Shown here: one piece after another, positions 1 to 9,657 of the stretch
How the letters are laid out: each line of letters begins with the position of its first letter
Numbering within the stretch: position 1 is the stretch's first letter
Translations under genes and position numbers: made by a program
The notes under the pieces: model-generated
The model's input: only the letters and a program-made list of their open reading frames with translations
Databases searched by the model: none
Told to the model about the DNA's origin: nothing
NCBI GenBank assembly: GCA_943789475.1
Contig: CALSUG010000003.1
Location: 62,001-126,000, forward strand
Reading direction: 5' to 3'
Origin: an uncultured Alphaproteobacteria bacterium
GTDB taxonomy: Bacteria; Pseudomonadota; Alphaproteobacteria; Micavibrionales; UBA1664
Length of the DNA stretch: 64,000 bases

Positions 1-291
1 TGCAACAGGGATCAACGATGTAAAATCCAACATCTCACGAAATAATATTGGTACAGCCATTAACAAGCCAAGGACAACAATCGCAAAAAATATAATTAAA
101 ATGACAAGCGCGGACAACCAACGCGGAATCGATCTTTTTTGTAACTTTGTAACAAGAGGATTTAAGAGATATGCAACAGCAAAACCAACAACGAACGGCG
201 CCATAATGCCTCCGAACAACCATACAAAAGTAATAATGCCAAAAACAACAAATCCCCAAAATTGGAACGATTTTTCCTGTAAATACGACAT
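1..291 (-). CDS. AI-2E family transporter (PerM-like), N-terminal part, cut by window edge
   Basis: The reading frame starts at an ATG and stays open for 97 codons to the window edge, so only the N-terminus is present. It shows two hydrophobic segments (about residues 11-40 and 60-85) separated by AYLLNPLVTKLQKR, a pattern typical of the AI-2E/PerM permease family (eight-helix inner-membrane proteins, mostly of unknown substrate). The downstream part lies outside the window. Its start is 19 bases beyond the stop of the DUF2066 gene on the same strand, so the two are probably co-transcribed; this pairing is familiar in alphaproteobacteria. Substrate cannot be inferred. Confidence 0.8.
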   Translation of the reverse strand, partial: MSYLQEKSFQFWGFVVFGIITFVWLFGGIMAPFVVGFAVAYLLNPLVTKLQKRSIPRWLSALVILIIFFAIVVLGLLMAVPILFREMLDFTSLIPVA

Positions 292-310
292 GAATTTTTC
301 TCTCTATTAT

Positions 311-1003
311 TTAACGATATGCAGCCAAAACATATGGAACAACGCCCATATTACCCGTTCTATTCGGTAATAATTGCAGACCACGGCGCATCAAGCCTGT
401 TTTCAAACTTTCGACATCACCATCATATTGTATTTCAACAATCGCACGATTTGATTTAATCGATGACAATAAAATTTTATCCAACATTGGAATACTGGTC
501 ATATTATTTTTTAAATTAACAAAATGAGATAAATTATTAATTTTCACCTCGGCCTTATATAAAGACAAATGCTTGCTTTGCTGCATATTTCTTGCAGGCG
601 TAAAACGATCATTATTATGGCCCGAGTTGCTCAATACATCGTTATTCACAGCCAAATTCGTATTTCGACCAACATAAGCCTGAACTGCATTTTTATTAAA
701 CATCACATTAACGCTGGCCAAATATCTGTTCTTCGATGATTTTTCACGATTAATCTCAAAACTATTCACCATCGTGGCTATTGAGCGATCACTCACCGAA
801 GCAAAAGACGCATCAACACCTAAACGTTTTAACATCGTTTCAAACCCATTACGTCGCGCGCGTGTTAAGGCATTATCTTTCGCCTCAATAGCATTTTCAC
901 CGCCGGCATCCACCGCAATATCGCGCACTACATACAGATCTTCCGCAAAAACGGATACTGTTATTAGAAAAAAACACATAAAGACAAGAAAAAAACATTT
1001 CAT
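311..1003 (-). CDS. DUF2066 domain-containing exported protein
   Basis: A 230-residue protein with a clear signal peptide (residues 1-20, ending SVFA before ED), then a DUF2066-type region including ARRNGFETMLKRLGV and a conserved tail ending near YVLAAYR. Members are exported proteins of unknown function, commonly encoded beside an AI-2E permease in alphaproteobacteria, as here. It probably acts in the periplasm. A -10 box lies so close to the start codon that the transcript may have almost no leader, and no ribosome-binding site is visible. The function is not known; the family call rests on sequence character and gene order. Confidence 0.75.
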   Translation of the reverse strand: MKCFFLVFMCFFLITVSVFAEDLYVVRDIAVDAGGENAIEAKDNALTRARRNGFETMLKRLGVDASFASVSDRSIATMVNSFEINREKSSKNRYLASVNVMFNKNAVQAYVGRNTNLAVNNDVLSNSGHNNDRFTPARNMQQSKHLSLYKAEVKINNLSHFVNLKNNMTSIPMLDKILLSSIKSNRAIVEIQYDGDVESLKTGLMRRGLQLLPNRTGNMGVVPYVLAAYR

Positions 1004-1011
1004 ATTTACAT

Positions 1012-1041
1012 TATATAAACCATTTCATGCGCACCCTTCAA
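1012..1041 (-). promoter_or_regulatory. Putative promoter of the DUF2066 gene
   Basis: On the minus strand TTGAAG and TATATA are separated by 18 bases. An overlapping TATAAT sits even closer, only 6 bases before the ATG. Transcription from either would begin at or next to the start codon. Confidence 0.4.
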
Positions 1042-1109
1042 CGGAATTGATTCATCGATAGGATTCATACACAATAAAACTATCTTTAACATTACTTTGG
1101 AGAACACTC

Positions 1110-1253
1110 ATGGCGTCACACGACAATTCAAAAGCAAGCACCTCTGCTATCAAGGATGCAAACAACATGTGGAATAATTTTACGTATGCATCTACAATCT
1201 GTGGTGGAATTGCAGCAGCAACATTAGTTTTAATGGCGATATTCCTTGTATAA
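1110..1253 (+). CDS. aa3-type cytochrome c oxidase subunit IV (bacterial COX4_pro_2 type)
   Basis: A 47-residue gene with a good ribosome-binding site (TTGGAGA, 7 bases before the ATG). The product has a polar N-terminus beginning MASHDNSKAS, a central W-x-x-F (MWNNFTYAS) and one C-terminal transmembrane helix (about residues 29-47). This is the layout of the small subunit IV of alphaproteobacterial aa3 cytochrome c oxidase, which lies beside the catalytic core in the inner membrane. The other oxidase genes are not nearby. Its last 8 bases overlap the start of the sensor kinase downstream. The short length limits certainty, but the residue pattern is characteristic. Confidence 0.75.
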   Translation: MASHDNSKASTSAIKDANNMWNNFTYASTICGGIAAATLVLMAIFLV

Positions 1254-4200
1254 AAACATCATAAGCATTTTTATTCTTTTGATCTCCTTATTTATAGGGA
1301 GAATAACACATGCCAATGACCATATTATTACCCTAAAAGAAACCAGCGACTTTGTTAACATTGCAAAGCACGCGCGGATCATCCCTGATCCTGATGGAGA
1401 ATACAGTGCACAAGATATCATTTTACGTTATCGCAACAACATTCGCGGAACACAAAACGAAAAAGATACAATATCAATAACCTCCCCCACGGTCCCGACA
1501 TGGATTGTTTTTGAAGTTTTGAACAAATCAAATACAGAACAGTGGCTTCTTAATTTTGGCCGTCACGACACACAAAGATCCGGAATTTTAAGCAATCTTT
1601 ATATCTATGAGGCCAATAAACGAAAAATTATATATGATGGAATGGCCAACGCCTCCTCCGTCACTCCAATAAAAAACGATCTATCTGTTAACATTCAGAA
1701 ACGTTCACGTGCGCTCTATGTTATGTACGTTTCTCCCACTCAATATAAAACTTTTCGTTTTACACCACACATACAAAAATCAAATTCCACAATCGTACAA
1801 ATATCCATAGCGGACAAAATTTTTAATTTTCTTATTTCTCAGACTAATTTAATTATTATTGCCTCCATATCTATCACCCTAATCGCTCTATTAATCACCA
1901 AATTTATAGGTCTTATTCCCGTATTGTTCTATTATGGAATCCTTTACGCTTGGTATAATTTTTACGAAATGCCTTTTTTTAGTGCCATGATGGGCACAAA
2001 AATATTACCTTTAATTTTACCTGTACTTATTGCAATCACCGTCCTATCAATAGCCCCAACATCAATTCCAGCTCGAAACAGTAATTCTTTTTTACGCTAC
2101 ATTTTATTCACTTTTATAGGACTATCATTCCTCGGCCTCTACTTTATTATATCAACCCCATCATCCCCGATGATTCTCCTCACATCATACGGCTTACTAT
2201 CATTTTCTCTCATCTTTGTTGTTTTTTATCTATCAAGAAACAATAACACTCTTTTGAAACCATCACTATCAGCCCTACAACTTTGGATTATTTTCCTATC
2301 CGTCGGTCAATTCACCATCATTGGTAATTTATTCGGCATTATACCCATGTCATCATGGACCATCCACGCTGATTATCTCATGCTATACCCTCAGCTAGTT
2401 TTTGCGGTTTTTTATACTTTTCGCCTCATAAAGTCCGAAACAAAACGTCGAATTCTCTACGTAACTCGCAAATTTCAAAGAACACAGGAACTTCTTAAAG
2501 CACAAAAATCAAAAGAAAGTAACGACCATTCACGTCTTTTACGTGTTATCGAACGCGAACGTGAAATCATGGAGGAATTAAGAGGACGTGAAAGTGAACG
2601 CGCTGAAGAAATGCGCCAGGCCAAAATCACGGCCGATGAAGCAAACCAAGCACAGGCAGCTTTTCTTGCTGTTGTCAGTCATGAAATTCGCACACCAATG
2701 ACTGGCGTTATGGGAATGCTACGCCTGCTCCAAGAAACCCCACTTAATAACGAGCAAAAAAATTACCTAATGACTATTAAAGACTCTGGCGATGCCATGG
2801 TTTCCCTTCTAAACGATATCCTTGACTTCTCAAAAATAGAAGACGGTGGAATGTCTTTAGAAGAAATAGATTTCGATCTACAACGCATGACCAACGGCGT
2901 CATCATGCTAATGAAAGGTCACGCAGATCAAAAAAATATAAACCTAGTACTCGACATCGGCAATGATGTTCCAGCAACTCTTCATGGGGACCCAACCCGA
3001 TTACGTCAAATTTTTCTTAATCTTATTGGTAACGCATTAAAATTTACAGAACGCGGTCATGTCACCCTTAGAATAAAAGCGATAGATACAACAAACAGTG
3101 AAAACGATATTATTAAATTCATTGTTGAGGATACAGGTATTGGAATATCCCCTGAAGCACAAGAACAGCTATTCACACCTTTTTCACAAGCAGACTCCAC
3201 CATATCACGCAAGTATGGTGGAACAGGCTTAGGTTTGACTATCTGTCAAAAACTTGTCCATGCCATGGGTGGCGAAATAAAAATAGACAGCACTGAGAAT
3301 GTAGGAACACAGTTCTTCTTTACAGTACCCTTCAAAAAACAATCTGATAATATCATCAAAGATATATCACAACCAAATGCTCACGAAGAAAACACACAAC
3401 CATCATCCCCGAAGAATGTTTTAATCGTGGACGATAATGATGTTAATCAAAAAGTTATTACGGCACTACTAGCTCAAAAACATCATACTTTTTCTGTTGC
3501 CAGTTCAGGAAAAGAAGCTCTAGAAACATTATCCACAAAGCGTAATTTTGATCTCATTCTTTTAGACATTGAAATGCCCGATATGAATGGGAAAGACGTT
3601 GCAAAACATATCCTTTCCGATGATATTATTGCCCACATTCCAATCATTGCGTTAACTGGAAATGTATCTGATAAAGATATCACCACATACATCGACATTG
3701 GTTTTCAAGGACATTTAGCAAAGCCTGTTAATCCTGAAAAACTGTACGAATTGGTCGCAACAACAACACCTAAAAACAACTTTGAAATAACCCCACATCG
3801 TCACAACATTGAATTAAGTGAAAATGAAATAAGTGAAGATAGTTTTGTTATTGCAGAAACCAAAATAGTTGAAGAAGAAAAAAACAAAAACAAACAACCT
3901 CATTCATCATCAACTTTAGATAAGGCCATGCTCTCTGGATTGAAAGATGGTTTAGGTATCGCGCAAACACAAGAATTATTAAGTGACCTATACATCAAGG
4001 GAGATGAAATTATAGAACAAATGAAAAAATCCACAAATCCTTTCAATGCATCTGATTTGAAAGATCGTGCCCATGAGCTTAAGGGAATGGCTGGCAATTT
4101 TGGCCTAAAAGCAGTTAGTGAAAAAGCCGGAGAAATGGAAAAAATGTGCAAACAAGACACAATAAAATCCGAAGATGCTATCCCACGCATAGAGGAAATG

Positions 4201-4254
4201 GAGACATTACTAGAAAGATCAAAAATCGCAGTTAATAACTTCTTAGAAAATTAA
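1246..4254 (+). CDS. Hybrid sensor histidine kinase with 7TMR-DISM-like sensor, receiver and HPt domains
   Basis: A 1002-residue membrane phosphorelay protein. In order: signal peptide (residues 1-24), a periplasmic 7TMR-DISMED2-like region (about 25-190), a block of about seven transmembrane helices (195-405), a charged coiled coil (410-475), HisKA with SHEIRTPM and phospho-acceptor H479, HATPase with DTGIGI and GGTGLGL, a receiver with acidic VDDND and acceptor D774, and a C-terminal HPt domain (HELKGMAGNFGL, H943). It can therefore carry phosphate through His-Asp-His to an unlinked regulator. No in-frame ATG is available near the N-terminus, so the start is TTG, overlapping the oxidase subunit gene by 8 bases. 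It shares one base (TAATG) with the next gene. The signal sensed is unknown. Confidence 0.9.
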   Translation: MYKNIISIFILLISLFIGRITHANDHIITLKETSDFVNIAKHARIIPDPDGEYSAQDIILRYRNNIRGTQNEKDTISITSPTVPTWIVFEVLNKSNTEQWLLNFGRHDTQRSGILSNLYIYEANKRKIIYDGMANASSVTPIKNDLSVNIQKRSRALYVMYVSPTQYKTFRFTPHIQKSNSTIVQISIADKIFNFLISQTNLIIIASISITLIALLITKFIGLIPVLFYYGILYAWYNFYEMPFFSAMMGTKILPLILPVLIAITVLSIAPTSIPARNSNSFLRYILFTFIGLSFLGLYFIISTPSSPMILLTSYGLLSFSLIFVVFYLSRNNNTLLKPSLSALQLWIIFLSVGQFTIIGNLFGIIPMSSWTIHADYLMLYPQLVFAVFYTFRLIKSETKRRILYVTRKFQRTQELLKAQKSKESNDHSRLLRVIEREREIMEELRGRESERAEEMRQAKITADEANQAQAAFLAVVSHEIRTPMTGVMGMLRLLQETPLNNEQKNYLMTIKDSGDAMVSLLNDILDFSKIEDGGMSLEEIDFDLQRMTNGVIMLMKGHADQKNINLVLDIGNDVPATLHGDPTRLRQIFLNLIGNALKFTERGHVTLRIKAIDTTNSENDIIKFIVEDTGIGISPEAQEQLFTPFSQADSTISRKYGGTGLGLTICQKLVHAMGGEIKIDSTENVGTQFFFTVPFKKQSDNIIKDISQPNAHEENTQPSSPKNVLIVDDNDVNQKVITALLAQKHHTFSVASSGKEALETLSTKRNFDLILLDIEMPDMNGKDVAKHILSDDIIAHIPIIALTGNVSDKDITTYIDIGFQGHLAKPVNPEKLYELVATTTPKNNFEITPHRHNIELSENEISEDSFVIAETKIVEEEKNKNKQPHSSSTLDKAMLSGLKDGLGIAQTQELLSDLYIKGDEIIEQMKKSTNPFNASDLKDRAHELKGMAGNFGLKAVSEKAGEMEKMCKQDTIKSEDAIPRIEEMETLLERSKIAVNNFLEN

Positions 4255-5967
4255 TGAATTTCAAAAACACACTAACATCACTACGCAAACAGATGGAACG
4301 CATGCACCTAGACGCCTTTATTATTTCACAGGCAGATGCATGGCAATCAGAACATCCCGAACCTTGCGATCAAAGACTTAAATATATTTGTGGATTAGAC
4401 ACCAGCGCAGGATACATTGTTATCACCGCAAATAAAGCCTGCGTATTGATCGACGATCGTTATACCGTTCAGGCAAAAAACATGGTCGATCAAACATTAT
4501 TCGACATCGAGTATTACACTGAAACACCTCCTGAAAAATGGGCTATCGACAATTTAAATTCAGGTCAAACCATTGGTTACGATGCGTGGCTTCATACAAA
4601 ATCACAGGCAAAATCAATGCAAAAAACATGCAATGAAGCGGGCGTTTTTTTGCAAGCCGTGCGTGACAACCCCAATCGATGAAATATGGAAGGATCAACC
4701 TGCCCCCCTCATTCAAAAATCTATCGCTCACAATCTAGAATTTGCAGGTCAATCTGTTGATGATAAAATTACATCTATTTGTAGTGAGCTTACGGATACA
4801 GCAACGGATCATTACATTATCACCGCACCTGACAACATTGCATGGCTATTAAATCTTCGTACAATCGAAGACACAGCATCGCCCGGGATAAAAGGATTTG
4901 GAATTATTACACCCAGCAATAAAAATGCGACAATCTTTACGGATGTTGATTATCGTGAATTTAATCACCGTCAAACAACAGCCACAGAAGTTGATTTTTT
5001 ACCCTTAGAAGATTTCCCCCTATCCATTCACTATCTTGATACAAAACAAAATATAAAAATTCAAATCTCCGATCATGCCCCAGATTGGTTAACGGAACAC
5101 CTTAACGCTCCAACACTCGACATCATCGTAAAACCCGATCCGATCGCACAATTAAAATCGATCAAGAATAATGTTGAACAAGATGGTATTCGTGCGTCAC
5201 AAAAACGAGATGCAAAAGCCATCGCACGTGCAATATTACGCATCAAAGAAGGTTCAAACCTTACTGAAAAAGATTGCGCAAATATTTTATTGGAAGAGCG
5301 AAAAAAGAATGATTTATTCCGTGGCGTGAGTTTTGACACAATTGCAGGATGGAACGCCAATGGTGCCGCCATTCATGGCACACCGTCCGATACAATCATC
5401 GAAGGCAATGGCCTCCTCCTTATTGATTCTGGTGCGCAATATGATGATGGAACAACTGACATTACCCGTACAATCGCGATAGGTGAACCGACACAGGATA
5501 TGAAAGAAAAATACACATTGGTGTTAAAGGCTCATATCGCAATGGCCACCGCCATTTTTCCAAATGGTACAACAGGCACACAGATTGATGCGCTTGTTCG
5601 TGCACCATTGTGGAATGCTGGTGTCGATTTTGCACATGGCACTGGTCATGGTGTTGGACATTTCCTTAACGTTCACGAAGGCCCCTGTGGTATTTCTCCA
5701 CGATCAAACGAACCGTTACGCGCAGGCATGTTTTTATCAAACGAACCAGGATATTATAAAGAAGGCGCATTCGGCATTCGTCTTGAAAACCTTGCCCTCA
5801 TCCAAAAATACATGGATAAAAATGATCCTCATAATCAAACAGGAAAAGATTTGTTATGTTTTGAAACAGTAACACATGTTGCTTTTGAAGAAACATGTAT
5901 CATTCGCGAAATGCTTACCCCAGACGAACTGGCATGGTTGGATAATTATCATTCGATCTGTGGTTAG
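4254..5967 (+). pseudogene. pepP: M24B Xaa-Pro aminopeptidase, interrupted by one frameshift
   Basis: A metallo-aminopeptidase that removes N-terminal residues preceding proline. The creatinase-like N-terminal domain runs to VRDNP and then meets a stop, while the rest continues in another frame from IDEIWKDQP. Removing one C from the four-C run at 4670-4673 joins them as DNPIDEIW, the usual family linker, giving 570 residues. The M24 domain keeps its metal ligands in LLIDSGAQYDDGTTDITRT, FAHGTGHGVGH and LSNEPGYY, followed by RLEN. The rest of the gene shows no decay, so a sequencing error or a very recent mutation is likely. It follows the sensor kinase with a one-base overlap, and its 3' end overlaps the convergent Nudix gene by 53 bases. 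Confidence 0.85.
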
Positions 5968-6391
5968 AATATTTATTTAAAGCCTCAATTGACCTTTCCA
6001 TCATAAAATGCGCTGGTTGTGGCCATTGTGCCAAAGATGTCCATTGATATCCTGCACTTTCATCACATAAATTAGGTTCAAATTCATGTTGAACACAAAC
6101 AAGGAAAAGGGTTGATAATGATCCCGCAGGTGTTTCTTGTTTTGCAATCTTTATAAGATCACTTTTCTCCCTTATAACTAACCCCGTTTCTTCACCTAAT
6201 TCACGAATTAATGCCTGCTCAGGTGTATCACAGCTTTCAGCCTCACCTCCAAAAAGTCCCCAACTAGATATTTCGTTTGGCTCATATTTTGAGGCACGAC
6301 ATTGTGCCAACAATCGCCCCGTATCATGCGCCATAATGAAAGCGACAGAGGCGCGTTTAGTAGTTTTAGAATTTGCTATTTGCTGAAGCAT
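5915..6391 (-). CDS. Nudix hydrolase
   Basis: A 158-residue Nudix fold protein, which hydrolyses nucleoside diphosphates linked to another group. The Nudix box is seen as G-EAESC-D-TPEQALI-RELGEETGL: it matches the pattern except that the first conserved Glu is Asp, a mild substitution. Residues before the box (SWGLFGGEAE) are typical of the family. Substrate cannot be told. The 3' end overlaps the convergent aminopeptidase gene, and smpB lies just upstream on the same strand, 36 bases away, so joint transcription is possible. Confidence 0.8.
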   Translation of the reverse strand: MLQQIANSKTTKRASVAFIMAHDTGRLLAQCRASKYEPNEISSWGLFGGEAESCDTPEQALIRELGEETGLVIREKSDLIKIAKQETPAGSLSTLFLVCVQHEFEPNLCDESAGYQWTSLAQWPQPAHFMMERSIEALNKYSNHRSNDNYPTMPVRLG

Positions 6392-6427
6392 TATAAAGAC
6401 ATATCAAATCGATATGTTAAAATCAAT

Positions 6428-6928
6428 CTACTCTTTCAACAAACGTGCCTTATTACGATTCCAATCACGATCTTTTACCGCGGCACGTTTGTCATGTTGT
6501 TTTTTACCACGAGCCAGCGCAATTAATATTTTTGCCATGCCATTTTTATCAAAAAATAATTTTACAGGCACAATTGTCAAACCATCCTTATTCACTCCAC
6601 CAATAAGTCGATTAATTTCCCGGCGGTTCAATAATAACTTGCGTGGGCGCGCCGCCTCATGTTGAAAAAAACTACCCGCCTGTGAGTATTCTTGGATATT
6701 AGAATTTAAAAGAAAAATTTCGTTTTCCTGTGGTTTTACATACGCCTCGTTAATACTAGCCTGCCCTAAACGAAGTGATTTTACTTCTGTTCCATGCAAT
6801 ACAATTCCGGCTTCATACTCATTCAATAATTCATAATCAAATTTAGCACGACGGTTATGCGCCACCGTCACGTTTTTAGTTAACATTCCTGATTTTGAAC
6901 TCTTATTCTTAGCCATAGTGCGCATCAT
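6428..6928 (-). CDS. smpB: SsrA-binding protein SmpB
   Basis: SmpB binds tmRNA and brings it to stalled ribosomes for trans-translation. The 166-residue product has the family core (VAHNRRAKFDYELLNEYEAG, then LHGTEVKSLR), followed by KLFFDKNGMAKILIALARGK and a basic C-terminal tail (KQHDKRAAVKDRDWNRNKAR) that enters the ribosome. An AGGA six bases before the first ATG supports this start, though a second Met four codons later is possible. In many alphaproteobacteria dapA lies beside smpB; here dapA is absent and slt is divergent 68 bases away. Confidence 0.95.
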   Translation of the reverse strand: MMRTMAKNKSSKSGMLTKNVTVAHNRRAKFDYELLNEYEAGIVLHGTEVKSLRLGQASINEAYVKPQENEIFLLNSNIQEYSQAGSFFQHEAARPRKLLLNRREINRLIGGVNKDGLTIVPVKLFFDKNGMAKILIALARGKKQHDKRAAVKDRDWNRNKARLLKE

Positions 6929-6996
6929 GCATTTTCCTGTTTAGTTCTTCAAGTTAAACCTTTTAAAAACGGCGTTAAGTCATTACATTCCTTCAT

Positions 6997-8862
6997 ATGC
7001 ACATATGGATTTTCATTTTAATAGCCCTACTACTTCCTCTTAACGCAAATGCTAATGATGCATCTGCTGTTCGCGCAGCAGCAAAAAAAAATTATACCGT
7101 CAAAACATCCACCTCAACGGGATACGCTCTTAAACAATGGTATAAATTAAGACAATCAAACGAAATAAGCTTTAGAGATGGTGCTAATTTTATTCAATCC
7201 CACCCTGACTATCCTGATTTAAAAACCATTAAAACAAAGATGGAAAAATCCATTTCTTCAAATATCCCCTCCAATGAACTTATTCGATGGTTTGATAAAA
7301 ACCCTCCTGTTACGGCAACAGGCATGAAACATTATCTAAACGCGCTTTTATCCATTGAAAATACAGCCATTGCGATGCAAACATTAAAAAATTGGTGGCC
7401 CAATGCGGTTATTACGCCCCACGATCAAGATGATATGATCAAAAAATTTGGAAAATATTTAGGATCTCAAGATCACGAACGCCGCCTTCGTTCTATCATC
7501 CATGACAAACATTACACAGCCTCACGTCGTATTGCGAAACAATTGGGCGGCGGTTATCCTCAATTAGTTGAGGCAAAAATTGGACTAATTGAAAGCAAAC
7601 CAAACGTTAACGCGTTGATTGCAAAGGTTCCTCCATCCCTTCGCAATAACGAAGCATTAATGTTAGCACGCGCGCAATGGCGACGTAAAAACGACCAAGA
7701 TGATGGTGCTATAAACATTCTTCGTAAAGCACCAGCCTATAATCGTTTATCCAATCCATCTGCATGGTGGAAAGAACGTCACATTATTGCACGACGCCTG
7801 ATGGAGGAAAAAAAATGGGGAAGCGCCTATAAACTGGTGAGTGATCACCGTCAAAAAGAAGGTGTTTCATTTGCACAGGCCGAATTTGTTGCAGGGTGGA
7901 TTGCCTTACAAAAGATTGGAAAACCTTGGGAAGCATTTCAACATTTTGAACGCTTATTCAACGCCGTAAAAAGCCCCATTAGTCGTGCACGCGGATCATA
8001 TTGGGCTGGATTGGCTTCAGATAGTCTCGGCCATCCTGAAATTGCAATGCAGTGGTACCAAGTGGCTGCAAAATATCAGACAACATTTTACGGACAAATG
8101 GCCGCCAATCACATCAATTTACCCTTGGGACTTATCACCGCGACCCCAATACAGATCACACCCCAGTCACGTCAACAATTCAGATCAACCCCACTTGTCT
8201 CTGCAGCAATGCTTTTAAAACAAGCTGGACAAAATCGTGATGCAAAACGTTTTTTAAACACGCTTGGCAAAGGCAATCTATCGGGTAAAAATTATCGTAT
8301 TTTGGCTGAATTATCATCATCACTCGGTTTTAACGATGTTGCCGTACGGGTTGCCAAATCTGCAGAACGCGCCGGCTATATAATGCCTGAATACTTATTC
8401 CCCGTTCTTCCTGAAGCCAAGAAAAAAGGATATGCAACCCACCCAGCCTTCATTCACGGCATCATTCGCCAAGAAAGCGCTTTTGATCAATATGCACGCT
8501 CCCACGCCGGCGCATTAGGATTAATGCAATTGATGCCACCAACAGCGAAAGAAACGGCCGGAAAACTCGGCCTTTCTTATAACAAATCACGCTTAACAAG
8601 TGATCCTGCATATAACATGACACTCGGTGCCAAGTATATCGCACAAATGCTTAAACGATTTGATGGCAATCGTACCCTGGCAATAGCATCATACAATGCG
8701 GGCCCAGGTCGTGTATCAGGATGGGTCAAAGAATTTGGCGATCCACGTGACCCAAAAATCAACGAAGTCGATTGGATTGAAGGAATTCCTGTTTACGAAA
8801 CACGCAACTATGTTCAACGTGTTACAGAGGCGTTAAATGTTTACGCCTACATGATTCGGTAG
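6997..8862 (+). CDS. slt: Soluble lytic murein transglycosylase
   Basis: A 621-residue periplasmic enzyme that cleaves the glycan strands of peptidoglycan, forming 1,6-anhydro ends. It has a signal peptide (residues 1-19, LLLPLNANA), a long alpha-helical superhelical domain (about 40-460) and a C-terminal SLT domain. The catalytic Glu is E493 in RQESAFD, followed by GALGLMQLMPPTA, ASYNAGPGR and a tail ending in NYVQRVTEALNVYAY, all standard for Slt70-like enzymes. It stands divergent from smpB. No clear ribosome-binding site precedes the ATG; a TACATT hexamer ends 7 bases before it. Confidence 0.92.
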   Translation: MHIWIFILIALLLPLNANANDASAVRAAAKKNYTVKTSTSTGYALKQWYKLRQSNEISFRDGANFIQSHPDYPDLKTIKTKMEKSISSNIPSNELIRWFDKNPPVTATGMKHYLNALLSIENTAIAMQTLKNWWPNAVITPHDQDDMIKKFGKYLGSQDHERRLRSIIHDKHYTASRRIAKQLGGGYPQLVEAKIGLIESKPNVNALIAKVPPSLRNNEALMLARAQWRRKNDQDDGAINILRKAPAYNRLSNPSAWWKERHIIARRLMEEKKWGSAYKLVSDHRQKEGVSFAQAEFVAGWIALQKIGKPWEAFQHFERLFNAVKSPISRARGSYWAGLASDSLGHPEIAMQWYQVAAKYQTTFYGQMAANHINLPLGLITATPIQITPQSRQQFRSTPLVSAAMLLKQAGQNRDAKRFLNTLGKGNLSGKNYRILAELSSSLGFNDVAVRVAKSAERAGYIMPEYLFPVLPEAKKKGYATHPAFIHGIIRQESAFDQYARSHAGALGLMQLMPPTAKETAGKLGLSYNKSRLTSDPAYNMTLGAKYIAQMLKRFDGNRTLAIASYNAGPGRVSGWVKEFGDPRDPKINEVDWIEGIPVYETRNYVQRVTEALNVYAYMIR

Positions 8863-8921
8863 TTTTTAGCATTCAACTGCATTCAAACGAAATACAATTA
8901 CCGCCATTCATTTTATTTTGG

Positions 8922-8927
8922 TATACT
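8922..8927 (+). promoter_or_regulatory. -10 box of the LuxR-family regulator gene
   Basis: TATACT matches five of six consensus bases and ends 6 bases before the ATG. No convincing -35 box was found 16-18 bases upstream. The spacing implies a start of transcription at or beside the start codon. Confidence 0.35.
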
Positions 8928-8933
8928 ACCTGC

Positions 8934-9647
8934 ATGAGAATTTTACTTGCCGATGATCATGTTTTATTCCGTGAAGCGATGATGTTATTCATTTTATCTC
9001 TTCGACCGGATTGGAAGATCGACATTTCATCCAGTTTTACAGAAGCCTACCAAAAGCTTGAAAATGGAAGCACTTACGATCTTGTTTTATTAGATCTTCG
9101 GATGCCAGGAATGAATGGAACCGACGAATTATCCACCCTTATAAAACATTACCCCAACCAATACGCGGCAATATTATCTGGCGTTGCAGAGGAACATCAT
9201 GTTCACGAAACAATGGCTATGGGATCGCGAGCCTACTTCCCAAAAACACTTTCAGGAAAGGTTCTCGTCCGCGCTATAGAATTGGTTATCTCTGGTCAAA
9301 AATTTATACCCATGGATGAAACTGGTCAAAAATTAATGCCAGCCTATTATGATGATTACCAAGAAATCCAAAATGCGGAAATATCTACCGCCTCAGATAG
9401 CGAAGATCTTGCTGATAATGCCATAGAAACACTTACTCCACGGGAAAGAGAAGTTATGCAGCATTTAGCACAAGGTTTAAGCAATAAAGATATTGCTGAA
9501 AATATGACGTTGAAAATTTCTACGATAAAACTGCATGTCGGTAACATTTGTAAAAAACTAAATGTTGAAAATAGAACACAAGCCGCGATCATTGCTTACC
9601 AGTATGGCTTAACAACCTCTATGCATATGGGGACAGACTCTTTATAA
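8934..9647 (+). CDS. NarL/FixJ-type response regulator with LuxR helix-turn-helix
   Basis: A 237-residue DNA-binding regulator. The receiver domain occupies residues 1-120, with the acidic pair in LADDH, phospho-acceptor D54 in LLDLRMPGMNG and a conserved Lys in YFPKT. After a linker of about 45 residues the LuxR-type HTH (residues 167-226) begins LTPREREVMQHLAQGLSNK and continues with STIKLHVGNICKKL, the recognition-helix region. No histidine kinase is adjacent. The hybrid kinase at 1.2-4.3 kb, which ends in an HPt domain, is a possible partner, but this is conjecture. The next gene begins 10 bases downstream. Confidence 0.92.
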   Translation: MRILLADDHVLFREAMMLFILSLRPDWKIDISSSFTEAYQKLENGSTYDLVLLDLRMPGMNGTDELSTLIKHYPNQYAAILSGVAEEHHVHETMAMGSRAYFPKTLSGKVLVRAIELVISGQKFIPMDETGQKLMPAYYDDYQEIQNAEISTASDSEDLADNAIETLTPREREVMQHLAQGLSNKDIAENMTLKISTIKLHVGNICKKLNVENRTQAAIIAYQYGLTTSMHMGTDSL

Positions 9648-9657
9648 TCTGCTTCTA

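Noticed and set aside
774-1061. Plus-strand frame opposite the DUF2066 gene
   Set aside because: It is antisense to a gene with a clear signal peptide and family pattern and has no coding character of its own.
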